Positions 49,128 through 56,980 of a stretch of DNA of 64,000 nucleotides are shown in pieces; position 1 is the stretch's first letter; each line of letters opens with the position of its first letter. The notes under the pieces are model-generated. The model had not been told where the DNA came from. It saw only the letters and a list, made by a program, of their open reading frames with translations, and ran no database searches. A program made the translations under genes and the position numbers. Source of the DNA: a virus. The stretch lies in the IMG/VR virus record IMGVR_UViG_3300027806_000001, positions 1-64,000 of that record; one strand, given 5' to 3'.

Positions 49128-51307
49128 CAGAACATTTGGTTGAGGTCGGTCTCGACCGCCGAGCCAGCGTCGGACTGGATCTTGCGTTCCTTGAACTTCA
49201 GGATGAGCTCCCCGAGGCTGAGGAAGACGGTGCGGACCGACTCCTCCATGCTGGGCAGGTCTTCCTGGCTGAACCTCTCGGCGAACTTGTCGCCGTGGAA
49301 CAGGATAAGGAAGTAGATCCGGCCGAGGCGGTCGAGGGAGGTCGTGAGGTCCGCCATGTACTGGTCGAGCGGGGTGTCGATGTCCGTCCGGCTGATCAGC
49401 TCGGAGATGTTGGCGACGTCGAACACGTCGCGGTCGCCCGACTGGGCGGCCTGCATGATCGAGTCGACCGACTCCTGGGGCAGGGCCGGCTGCGTCTGGG
49501 CCATGCCGCTCAGGCTGTTCATGATCATCTGGTTCTGGATGTTGCCCGGCTGGCCCGTCGAGGCGCTCATGGTCTGCGCCTGCGGGTACTGCTCCGGCAC
49601 GCCCAGGACGGGGTTCATGCCCATCGGGACCGGCGGGATGTCAGGAGTGGCGACCATGCCGGGGGCGAAGAACGGCTGGGCGCGCTTCTCGTAGCGGGCG
49701 ACCGGCGCCTCCTTGGCGGCGGCCTTGGTCAGCAGCCCGCGGGCGTCCTCGCTCGAGAGGCCGACGTCGCGCACCAGAGCCACGTAGGCCTGCTTCCTGG
49801 GCAGCTGGCTGAAGGCCACCTTGCCGTTCAGCACGGCGGTGAAGCCCAGGGGGTCCGAGGCCATCTTGACCTCGTCGTAGCTGTGAAGGATCTTGTGGTC
49901 GATGTCGCGGGCGGTGCCCAGGCGAAGCTCCGGATCGCCGTAGTCGTGCTTGTAGCTCTTGGCCTTGGCGGTCTCCGGGACGTAGAGGACCCGGTCGACG
50001 ATCTTGATCCGGCGGTGGGCCGGAGAGACGACGACCTCCTCGATGTCGAGGTCCCAGCAGCCATCGGCCTTGTAGGTCTTCGAGCCGCCGGAGCTGACGC
50101 CGGGACTAAGCTTGATGGGACCGATGGCCTGGCTGCCGTCGGCCTCGATGAAGATCGTCCGCTTGGTCTTGGAGTCGGAGGGGTAGGGGTAGCTGGCGTT
50201 GACCTGAGCCTCGCCGGCCGGCTTGAGTCCGTTCAGGAACTTCTGGAAGGCGTCCTTGTCGCCCAAGGTGCCGAGCGTGAACATCTCGGTGCTGGGCGCC
50301 TTGACCGGAGCCTTGGAACCCTCGAGCGGGAAGAAGAACTGGACGGTCGACTGCGGGGTGCTGCCGAAGTTGGGTCCGTGGCCCAGGCTGGAGTCGGTGC
50401 CGGGGGTCTTGCACAGGCGCATGCACTGGATGACGGCGCCCTTCATCAGGTCGCCGCCGCGGACGAGCACGTCGTAGACGCCTGCGCAGTCGCAGACGTT
50501 GAAGGCCATGGGGGCCTGCATCTTGTACGGGATGCGTGGGCCGTTGTCGCGGTTGTCGCGGACGACCACGCCCTCGAAGAGCAGGTCCTTCTTCTGGGAC
50601 TCGGTCAGGGTGTCGAGCACGTCCTGCTCGCAGCAGGCGTCGATGACCTCGACGTCGACCTTCTTCTCGGTGTCGAGGAGGATGTTCTCGGCCTCCTTGC
50701 AGCCGTCGAGGGCCTCGTACAGCCCCGGGCCATACATGTCGGAGGCCAGCTTGTGCAGCTCGGGATGCGCCATCAGGGTGCCGATGTAGGCCTGGGAGAA
50801 CCGGCAGTCGGCCTGCTTGATGAACGACAGGAAGGAGAGCGGCGGGAAGTCCGGCATCTCCATCATCCGGTCCATGCCCAGCTTGGTGTTCATCGTGGGG
50901 TTGTAGATCTTGTTCAGATCCGCCCCGCCCTGCATGTTGGTGAACAGCTGGCCCCGGGTCAGCTCGGACGGGACGCCGAGCTCGGCCGGGTTCGTGTTCA
51001 GCAGGCTGTCGACCCAGTTCTCCTTGTTGGGGACGAACAGGTCCTGGTCCTGGTTGTAGAGCAGCTCGGCGCCCTTGAGCTCGCCGTTCTTGTAGAACAC
51101 CGGCACGTAGAGGGACCTGCCGTTGACGTCGAAGCGGAAGAGGCCGACGGCCTGGGTGCCGTCGTCGTTCTTGTTGACGACCTCGAAGCCCAGCATGTAG
51201 TCCATCAGGTTGGGGATCTTGTCCCTGATGTACGCGAAGGCGAGCTGGAAAAAGTTCTGCTCGAACGTGGCGTCATCAGCCAACTTGATGGAGGTCTTTC
51301 GGGGCAT
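49127..51307 (-). CDS. large virion/head-region protein (726 aa)
   Basis: I chose ATG 51307 (MPRKTSIKLADDATFEQNFF), because the 15-residue upstream extension overlaps the terminator hairpin. Residues 10-110 are mixed (YIRDKIPNLMDYMLGFEVVN). A middle Cys-containing part (VIDACCEQDVLDTLTESQKK; FNVCDCAGVYDVLVRGGDLM) is followed by a Pro/Met/Gln-rich linker near residues 560-620. The end is helical (LDRLGRIYFLILFHGDKFAE). A portal would be expected in this slot, but I see no portal-like stem or clip pattern, so I leave it unassigned. Confidence 0.4.
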   Translation of the reverse strand: MPRKTSIKLADDATFEQNFFQLAFAYIRDKIPNLMDYMLGFEVVNKNDDGTQAVGLFRFDVNGRSLYVPVFYKNGELKGAELLYNQDQDLFVPNKENWVDSLLNTNPAELGVPSELTRGQLFTNMQGGADLNKIYNPTMNTKLGMDRMMEMPDFPPLSFLSFIKQADCRFSQAYIGTLMAHPELHKLASDMYGPGLYEALDGCKEAENILLDTEKKVDVEVIDACCEQDVLDTLTESQKKDLLFEGVVVRDNRDNGPRIPYKMQAPMAFNVCDCAGVYDVLVRGGDLMKGAVIQCMRLCKTPGTDSSLGHGPNFGSTPQSTVQFFFPLEGSKAPVKAPSTEMFTLGTLGDKDAFQKFLNGLKPAGEAQVNASYPYPSDSKTKRTIFIEADGSQAIGPIKLSPGVSSGGSKTYKADGCWDLDIEEVVVSPAHRRIKIVDRVLYVPETAKAKSYKHDYGDPELRLGTARDIDHKILHSYDEVKMASDPLGFTAVLNGKVAFSQLPRKQAYVALVRDVGLSSEDARGLLTKAAAKEAPVARYEKRAQPFFAPGMVATPDIPPVPMGMNPVLGVPEQYPQAQTMSASTGQPGNIQNQMIMNSLSGMAQTQPALPQESVDSIMQAAQSGDRDVFDVANISELISRTDIDTPLDQYMADLTTSLDRLGRIYFLILFHGDKFAERFSQEDLPSMEESVRTVFLSLGELILKFKERKIQSDAGSAVETDLNQMF

Positions 51308-51327
51308 CGTGGGTTCCTGGCGGGAAA

Positions 51328-51357
51328 CCCCCGGGCCGGCTTTCGCCGGCACGGGGG
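51328..51357 (-). terminator. strong GC hairpin after the 398-residue structural gene
   Basis: The stem is CCCCCG-t-GCCGGC, the loop GAAA, and the return arm GCCGGC-c-CGGGGG, followed by TTT on the minus strand. It begins 14 bases past the stop of the 51371-52567 gene. It should terminate or attenuate transcription before the 726-residue gene, implying that the upstream product is needed in excess. Confidence 0.7.
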
Positions 51358-51370
51358 AGGAGAGAAGGGA

Positions 51371-52567
51371 TCAGACCGAGAAGCGGGCGACCGCGAACGT
51401 CACGCGGGCCGCGGAGAGGGGGCCGCCGCCGGCCAAGGTGGCACTCAGACGGCCGCCGGGGAGGATGTCGCACGGATGCATCACATCGATCGAGCGGATG
51501 CGGCCCGAGGTGATCGCCGCGGCGTAGATCGGAGTGCCGACGGCGCCCGAGGTCGTGCCGAGGGTGACCGTCGGCGCAGTCAGGTAGCCGCAGCCCTGGC
51601 TGGCAAGGTTGATCTTCACCGGGGTGATGCGGGTCGAGCCCGAGACGACGTCGGTCGAGAACGTGCCGGTGACCGTGGCGGTCGGCGAGGTGAGGCCGGA
51701 GGCATCGCCGAAGGCTGCGTTCGGAGCAATGACGGTCACGACCGCGCTGGAGGCCGACTGAGCGCCGCCGGTGCCAGCAAGGGCGGCCGCCTGCGTCAGG
51801 TGGATGGTGAAGGTGGTGTTGGCGCCGCTGCGGGTGATGTTGCCAAGGAAGACCACGGTCGTACCCGACGTCACGCCGGTGATCGTACCGGTCGTGTAGG
51901 TCAGGATCACCGCGTCGCCGTTAACGAACGGAAGCGGATCGGTGACGGTGACGACACCCGGGGTCGCATTGGTGACCGCGTAGGTCTTGCCGGTGATGTT
52001 GGCAGGGGCCGAAAGCGTAACCGAGCCGCTCTGGGTGGCGAAGTACGCGGCGGACGGCAGCAGGCCGCTGAGATCCGTCTGCTCGGTTCCGGTGATGATG
52101 CCGTTGGCCGCCGAAATGACGTCCGTGGCGGTGTTCAGAATCGACGAGCCGAGGGTGTTGGCCGCGGCAATGCGGTTCTGAACCTGAAGCGACGCGCGGG
52201 CATCGGCTGGAGTCGGACCGGTGACGTTGAGGTTCTCAGGCTGGTCGACGAAGACGCCGACGAGACGACCCGGGTAAAGGAAGTCGTTCGTGTTCCACGC
52301 AGTGCCCTGGACGACGCGGTTCGAGATGAATTCGATGCCGAAGTTGCCGTACTTCAGGTCGCTGTTGGCGATGTCCCGGAGAATGGCTGCGCGGGTAAGG
52401 AGACCCTGCGGGTGGACGAAGGTGTCCTGGAACGTGGTGCACTCCTTCGGGCCGAGCGTGCGGCCGTTAGGGCCGACGTAGCCGAAGAAGCGCGTCGCGC
52501 CCTCGTTCTTGTAGGAGTGGGTGGCGAGGAGCAGCGAACGGTAGTAGGGCAGTGCGTTGAGTGACAT
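51371..52567 (-). CDS. abundant virion structural protein candidate (398 aa)
   Basis: The first 130 residues are mixed alpha/beta (MSLNALPYYRSLLLATHSYK; NFGIEFISNRVVQGTAWNTN). From about residue 160 to 360 the protein is Thr/Ser/Ala/Gly-rich beta structure resembling Ig-like domains (GVVTVTDPLPFVNGDAVILT; SSAVVTVIAPNAAFGDASGL). A short end domain includes HPCDILPGGRLSATLAGGGP. Its ribosome-binding site is AGGAAAAAG. The strong terminator after it suggests high copy number, perhaps as a head surface protein. Confidence 0.45.
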   Translation of the reverse strand: MSLNALPYYRSLLLATHSYKNEGATRFFGYVGPNGRTLGPKECTTFQDTFVHPQGLLTRAAILRDIANSDLKYGNFGIEFISNRVVQGTAWNTNDFLYPGRLVGVFVDQPENLNVTGPTPADARASLQVQNRIAAANTLGSSILNTATDVISAANGIITGTEQTDLSGLLPSAAYFATQSGSVTLSAPANITGKTYAVTNATPGVVTVTDPLPFVNGDAVILTYTTGTITGVTSGTTVVFLGNITRSGANTTFTIHLTQAAALAGTGGAQSASSAVVTVIAPNAAFGDASGLTSPTATVTGTFSTDVVSGSTRITPVKINLASQGCGYLTAPTVTLGTTSGAVGTPIYAAAITSGRIRSIDVMHPCDILPGGRLSATLAGGGPLSAARVTFAVARFSV

Positions 52568-52618
52568 GGTGTCTTTTTCCTAAAAAGGGGTGAGAGACGG
52601 GTATGAGCTCGTCCTGGA

Positions 52619-53332
52619 TCAGCCCAGGACGTTCTGTGCGGAGGTTCGGGCCGAGTCCGGCAGGTAGCCGAGGCCCTTGTCGATCATGTTCTTGCCGCCC
52701 TCGGTGCCGTAGGCTCCGCGGAGGCCTGCGCCGGCCAGGCCGCCGACGCCGCCGCCGATCAGGGCGCCCTTGAGGGCCGTCATGAGGTAGCTGGGAAGAT
52801 CCGAGTCCTCCTCATCCTGGGAGAACAGGGCGCGGGCCAGGAGGGCGATCGGAATGCCCGCGAGGGCGCCTGCGCCGGCGCCGTAGCCGATGGACTGGCC
52901 GTAGGAGCCGGTGTTTCCGGTCCAGGGCTCCCCGCCTTCGCGCAAGCCTGCTCCGGTCATTGCCGCCGAGTCGGTCATGGAGCTGGAAACCGAAGGATTG
53001 TTCCTGGTGTCGGTTTCTCGGGCTTTCAAGCGAGCACCGGCGTTGTCGGCGTTGACTCGGGCCTGTGCGGCTTCCAAGTTAGCCCGGTTGACTCTCTCCC
53101 GGGACGAGGTGTTTCGAATGTTTTCGACGTCGTCGTAGCTGCGGTCTGCAGGCGTACCAAGCATCCCCTGGAGCTGCTTTTGCAACTGTGCTGCCTCGCG
53201 CGCCTTCTGGTAGTCCTGTCGGGTACCAATAGGCGCCATACCGGGAGGGAGCGTCTGTGCGATCTTGACCAGGAGGGCCGGCTTGCGGGCCTCTGCGGCC
53301 TTGCTGAGCTGGAGGATGGTTTCACGGAGCAT
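52619..53332 (-). CDS. putative internal/ejected virion protein with hydrophobic Gly-rich segments (237 aa)
   Basis: The N-terminus MLRETILQLSKAAEARKPAL, then LVKIAQTLPPG, resembles the start of the 318-residue protein (FLLKLAQTVPAS). Residues 45-105 are charged helix (LEAAQARVNADNAGARLKAR). Residues about 145-215 contain two Gly/Ala-rich hydrophobic segments (GYGAGAGALAGIPIALLARA; ALKGALIGGGVGGLAGAGLR) separated by an acidic loop. These could span a membrane. Such proteins are often packaged in heads and ejected with DNA; here that is inference. Confidence 0.45.
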   Translation of the reverse strand: MLRETILQLSKAAEARKPALLVKIAQTLPPGMAPIGTRQDYQKAREAAQLQKQLQGMLGTPADRSYDDVENIRNTSSRERVNRANLEAAQARVNADNAGARLKARETDTRNNPSVSSSMTDSAAMTGAGLREGGEPWTGNTGSYGQSIGYGAGAGALAGIPIALLARALFSQDEEDSDLPSYLMTALKGALIGGGVGGLAGAGLRGAYGTEGGKNMIDKGLGYLPDSARTSAQNVLG

Positions 53333-53371
53333 GTTGGATTCCTAGGTTGCCCAGAATTGTAGCATTTGGGT

Positions 53372-55231
53372 TCAATAGGTGCCCTTCGGTCCCTTAGAGA
53401 TCTCGCCCGAGGCGAGGGCCGGGATCCACGACGTGCCGTGCAGCTGGGACGTCGAGCCCCGCTGGACGTTCTCGAGGAAGGTCTTCTTGAGGTTGAAACC
53501 TCCGAGCTGCACCATCCAGTCGCGGTCGCCCACCAGGGACTCCATCGCCCTGGTCATGGTCGGCTTGAACGGCGGCGGGTTCGGATGGGCGATCACCTCG
53601 TTGAAGCCGCTGTCCTTGAGTTCCTTGACGACCGACGGCGTGAGCCTGGTGCCGATCGAGTAGTGCATGACAGGCTTCTCCAGGTACTGGCCCTGGAACT
53701 TGCCGGGCTCGCCCACCTGGAATCCCTTGCGTGGCTCGTACTTGGCCGCCACGTAGTCGTAGCTGACGATGTCCTCGGGGTAGGCCCCTGGGATGGCGTC
53801 GGGCTCGGTGACCTCGACCTGGTTGATCAGGCCGCGGGCCACGACCTCGACGTTCCGCCGGTGGACCGGCAGGCCGTTCTCCTGGAGGGCGGACTTGAAC
53901 TGCTGGACGAACCGGCGCCGGGCCTCGCCGATGCCCTTGAGGTCGGCGATGTCCTTGGGGTTGATGACGCCGTCGGACAGGGCGTCGCCCGCCTCCAGGG
54001 TCTGGCCGGGCTTGACCGTGACGGCCTGCTCGGCCGGCACGTAGTAGCGCTCGTTGTTGACGTAGACGTAGTTGCCGCCCTGGGGAGCCGGCTCGATCTT
54101 GCCGACCGATCCGTCCACCTTGGACACGGGGGCGCCGTCGGTGAAGGTCTTGGGAACCTCGACCAGCTGGTTCAGGTACGCGAAGCCGGTGACGGTCCGC
54201 TTGGCCTTGCCCTTGGCGACGCCGCCTCCGTGCTTCGAGTTGAGCATGCCCTGGCTTACAGGTTCGGCGATGGCCTGCGCCGCGGTGATGCCGACGTTCA
54301 TGCCGGTCTCGGCCAGCTTGCCGTGCTCCCGTATGCCAGCGGCGATCCTGGGCAGGCCTCCCATGGCGCTTACCGCGGCGATCGGGGAGTAGACGAAGGC
54401 GCGCTTGACGCCCTTGGCGTTTAGCGCCTTGAGGACCTTGGAGTCGATGTAGGTGCCGCGCTTGAACTCGCCTTCGTCCCGGGCCAGCACCGAGCCGATG
54501 CTGTCAGGGTCGTCGGTCTCGACCATCAGGCCCTGGCCGTCCGGAATGTCCTCGTCGGTGGCCACCAGGCGGTGCGCGGCGGCGGTGAGGCGCTTGGCGA
54601 AGTAGCCCGCCTCGCCGACCGCCAGCTTGACGTCGATCGAGCCGGCCCGGGCGCCGTAGGATCCAGCCCAGTACTCGACCGGGTCCACGCCCTCGGCGTA
54701 GGAGTTGAGCACGGGAATCGGCACCGGCCGGCCCTTGTTGTCCGAGTAGAGCAGGTCCGTGCCGATCATGGACGCCAGCTGGTTCTTGTTGCCGCGGGCG
54801 CCCGCGAAGACCTGCATGGCGAATGGGTTGTCGTTCTTGAGCGCCTCCTGGTAGACGCCGTCGACCAGGTCGCCCTGGTACTTCAGGGCTGCATCGACGA
54901 TGCGTTCGTTCCGGATCTTCGGGTTCTGCTCGGAGCGGACGATCGCCCGGACCTCCTTGCGGAGCTCGTCGGCCAGCTTCTGCTTGATCTTCGGCGGCTT
55001 CAGGTCCTCGAGCGTGAAGCTGGACCTGGTGGACTGCCGGGCGCTCTTGAGGCCGGTCAGGGTCAGGCGATGGATCATCTCCCGGTACTCGTCCGGGTTC
55101 ATCTTCTGCGCCATGTCCGTGAGGAACTTGCGCATGGACGACTTGTCCCAGACGCGCTCGTAGTCGCGGTGCTCCTCCGGCAGCACGGAGTTGATCACGA
55201 GCTGCCCGACGGTGGTCAGCTTCGGTTCCAT
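53372..55231 (-). CDS. RNA polymerase beta-prime subunit, C-terminal half (phage-encoded)
   Basis: This 619-residue protein aligns by motif with the C-terminal half of bacterial RpoC. TTVGQLVINSVLPEEH starts the homologous part. AGARGN at 143-148 matches SGARGS. EGVDPVEYWAGSYGARAG at 180-197 and AGYFAKRL match the bridge-helix region (REGLxVLxYFISTHGARKG; SGYLTRRL). NVGITAAQAIAEP at 312-324 matches AVGVIAAQSIGEP. A trigger-loop His (H334, in SKHGGG) is kept. NVEVVARGLINQVEVTEP at 460-477 matches HIEVIVRQM. The Cys residues of the second RpoC zinc site are absent. The half with the catalytic NADFDGD loop is not in this window. It lies among head genes and overlaps the next gene start by 16 bases. 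Confidence 0.85.
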   Translation of the reverse strand: MEPKLTTVGQLVINSVLPEEHRDYERVWDKSSMRKFLTDMAQKMNPDEYREMIHRLTLTGLKSARQSTRSSFTLEDLKPPKIKQKLADELRKEVRAIVRSEQNPKIRNERIVDAALKYQGDLVDGVYQEALKNDNPFAMQVFAGARGNKNQLASMIGTDLLYSDNKGRPVPIPVLNSYAEGVDPVEYWAGSYGARAGSIDVKLAVGEAGYFAKRLTAAAHRLVATDEDIPDGQGLMVETDDPDSIGSVLARDEGEFKRGTYIDSKVLKALNAKGVKRAFVYSPIAAVSAMGGLPRIAAGIREHGKLAETGMNVGITAAQAIAEPVSQGMLNSKHGGGVAKGKAKRTVTGFAYLNQLVEVPKTFTDGAPVSKVDGSVGKIEPAPQGGNYVYVNNERYYVPAEQAVTVKPGQTLEAGDALSDGVINPKDIADLKGIGEARRRFVQQFKSALQENGLPVHRRNVEVVARGLINQVEVTEPDAIPGAYPEDIVSYDYVAAKYEPRKGFQVGEPGKFQGQYLEKPVMHYSIGTRLTPSVVKELKDSGFNEVIAHPNPPPFKPTMTRAMESLVGDRDWMVQLGGFNLKKTFLENVQRGSTSQLHGTSWIPALASGEISKGPKGTY

Positions 55232-56172
55232 CGCTCAAGCACCTCCGCCCCGCAGGGCATCGTGGCGACGCGCCGGTAGTGGGAGTACGGGTCGACCCTC
55301 GCCGACGCAGGCTTCTCCGTGCCGTAGGGCTGGCCGTTGACCAGGAAGCTGGGCGCCGTGTTGAACTGGATGTTCCCCATCGGCCCGCTTTTAGGCCGGT
55401 CAGGGGTGAAGGAACCCAGCAGGCTGCTGAATCCTGGCACCTTGCTGATCATGGTCAGCAGCCACTGCATGAAGTTGTTGGCCGGCTGGGCAAACCCGCC
55501 GAGGCCGGACGTCCAGTCCTTGAACGTGTTCGACAGGTAGTTCTTCGCGCCAAGGTCCTTGTAGTACCTCATGGCCGGAGAGTTAGGATCGAGGACCTTT
55601 TCCTTCAGCCGGGCTGTCATGGCCTCATGGGTGGCTGCGTTCATGCCGCCCAAGCCAAATGCTTTACCTGCGCGAAGCAGCGCCTGCTCACCCCAGCCTC
55701 TGTCGCCGAGGTCGATCGTCGCCTGCACGTCCAGCTTTTCATTGGGATTCAACGCCACCTGGCGGGCCAGGCCCCCCAGGGCCCTGACGCGGGCGGCACG
55801 GTCGGGATTCAGCCGCTCGAAGAGCCTGAAGCCCGCGTCGTCGTTCTCCAGACGACCTCCCCAGTACTTGAAGTCGGCCGCGGTATCGTCGACGAACTTC
55901 TCCATGCCCTGCCGCCCATCCCAAATTGAGACGTTAAAGTCGCGGGCAGGAATATTAAGGCCATAGACTCTAGGAGCCTGCGGAGCCTGCTGGGCCTGCG
56001 GAACCTGCGGAGCCTTCGGGGCCTGCTGAACCTTCGGGGCCTGCTGGACCTGAGGAGCCGGAACCTGCGGAGCCTGCTGGGCCTGAGGAGCCGGAACCTG
56101 CGGGGCCTGCTGAGGCGAAGCCGGTACGGTCTGGGCCAGCTTGAGGAGGAACGTCCGGGTAAGGTCATCCAT
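55216..56172 (-). CDS. virion protein with N-terminal Pro/Gln repeat (318 aa)
   Basis: After a short hydrophobic helix (MDDLTRTFLLKLAQTVPAS) comes a roughly 50-residue low-complexity repeat based on QQAPQVPAPQ. A folded, mostly helical domain follows (FVDDTAADFKYWGGRLENDD; LFERLNPDRAARVRALGGLA), ending RVATMPCGAEVLERWNRS. Its end overlaps the beta-prime-like gene by 16 bases. The leader resembles that of the 237-residue protein, which hints at a shared head-targeting or cleavage site. An internal head protein is the working guess. Confidence 0.45.
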   Translation of the reverse strand: MDDLTRTFLLKLAQTVPASPQQAPQVPAPQAQQAPQVPAPQVQQAPKVQQAPKAPQVPQAQQAPQAPRVYGLNIPARDFNVSIWDGRQGMEKFVDDTAADFKYWGGRLENDDAGFRLFERLNPDRAARVRALGGLARQVALNPNEKLDVQATIDLGDRGWGEQALLRAGKAFGLGGMNAATHEAMTARLKEKVLDPNSPAMRYYKDLGAKNYLSNTFKDWTSGLGGFAQPANNFMQWLLTMISKVPGFSSLLGSFTPDRPKSGPMGNIQFNTAPSFLVNGQPYGTEKPASARVDPYSHYRRVATMPCGAEVLERWNRS

Positions 56173-56404
56173 TCTTCAGGTCCACCACGTGAAGCTTTGC
56201 GTCGTCGACGGCCATGCCGGTGATGCGGCGGACCTCCGCGGCGAACTCGGGCTGGCCGACGTGGGTGAAGGAGTAGGTGCCCGCAGGGGTCAGCGTGACG
56301 GCGAACAGAACCCGGTCCTGGTCGTCGTAGACCAGCACCGAGCCGACGTCCTTCTCGTACTTCGGCGGAACGAGGATGTTGGCCTTCTGCGTCCTGACTC
56401 TCAT
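56165..56404 (-). CDS. small beta protein (79 aa)
   Basis: MRVRTQKANILVPPKYEKDV leads into a single compact beta domain (LVYDDQDRVLFAVTLTPAGT), ending DDAKLHVVDLKNG. Overlaps on both sides (4 and 8 bases) tie it to the operon. No Cys, no membrane segment. The family is not recognised. Confidence 0.5.
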   Translation of the reverse strand: MRVRTQKANILVPPKYEKDVGSVLVYDDQDRVLFAVTLTPAGTYSFTHVGQPEFAAEVRRITGMAVDDAKLHVVDLKNG

Positions 56405-56931
56405 CGGAGGAAGTCCATGGCGGCCCTGACCAGGCTGGCCGCGTCGTCGTCGCCTTCGAAGGAAGCCTGGGCGACCATTCCCGGCGGGGGAGCCGCCGGC
56501 AGGCCCATCATCGAGGGATCCATGGGCATTCCCTGCGGGGGAGCGCCCGGGGGCGGACCCATGGGGGGCATGCCGGCGCCCGGCGGCATCATGGTCTGCA
56601 TCATGGCCATCTGGGCGTCCATGAGCTGCTGGACCATCTGCTTGAGGGACTGGACCTCGACGAACAGGTCGGCCGGAGTGGGCTGAGGAGCCCCGCCGCC
56701 CATCATCGAGGGATCCATGGGCATTCCCTGCGGGGGAGCGCCCTGGGGAGGCATTCCGCCCATCATCGAGGGATCCATGGGCATTCCCTGCGGGGGAGCG
56801 CCCTGCGGGGGAGCGCCCTGCGGGGGAGCGCCCTGCGGGGGAGCGGCTGGGACGCCGCCCGGCGCCGCCACGACGGCCTGCTTGAAGGGACCGCCCGGGC
56901 GAAGCATGTGTTGCGTGAAGAAGTCGGGCAT
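56401..56931 (-). CDS. Pro/Gly/Met/Gln low-complexity virion protein (176 aa)
   Basis: A short N-terminus (MPDFFTQHMLRPGGPFKQAV) is followed by repeats of PPQGA and PMDPSMMG. A 30-residue helix (DLFVEVQSLKQMVQQLMDAQ) lies between two repeat blocks, and the acidic C-terminus is EGDDDAASLVRAAMDFLR. The composition resembles head-internal or linker proteins of large phages. The repeats are encoded by near-perfect tandem DNA repeats. The function is unknown. Confidence 0.5.
   Translation of the reverse strand: MPDFFTQHMLRPGGPFKQAVVAAPGGVPAAPPQGAPPQGAPPQGAPPQGMPMDPSMMGGMPPQGAPPQGMPMDPSMMGGGAPQPTPADLFVEVQSLKQMVQQLMDAQMAMMQTMMPPGAGMPPMGPPPGAPPQGMPMDPSMMGLPAAPPPGMVAQASFEGDDDAASLVRAAMDFLR
56786..56845 (-). 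repeat. four perfect tandem copies of a 15-base unit
   Basis: The unit CCCTGCGGGGGAGCG (plus-strand reading) is repeated four times and encodes PPQGA repeats. A larger unit of about 43 bases (starting CATCATCGAGGGATCC) recurs at 56506, 56701 and 56761. The array is inside a coding region and keeps the frame. Confidence 0.75.
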
Positions 56932-56980
56932 GGTCGCGCCATTCTACCCTTTTCCCGCAAATGGCCCCAACACGAAGCCG

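Noticed and set aside
49127-51307. Portal protein
   Set aside because: Size and position fit, but I see no portal-like helical stem or clip pattern, and the Cys-containing beta region does not fit, so I left it unassigned.
56786-56845. CRISPR-like array
   Set aside because: Units are 15 bases, contiguous without spacers, and lie inside a coding region.
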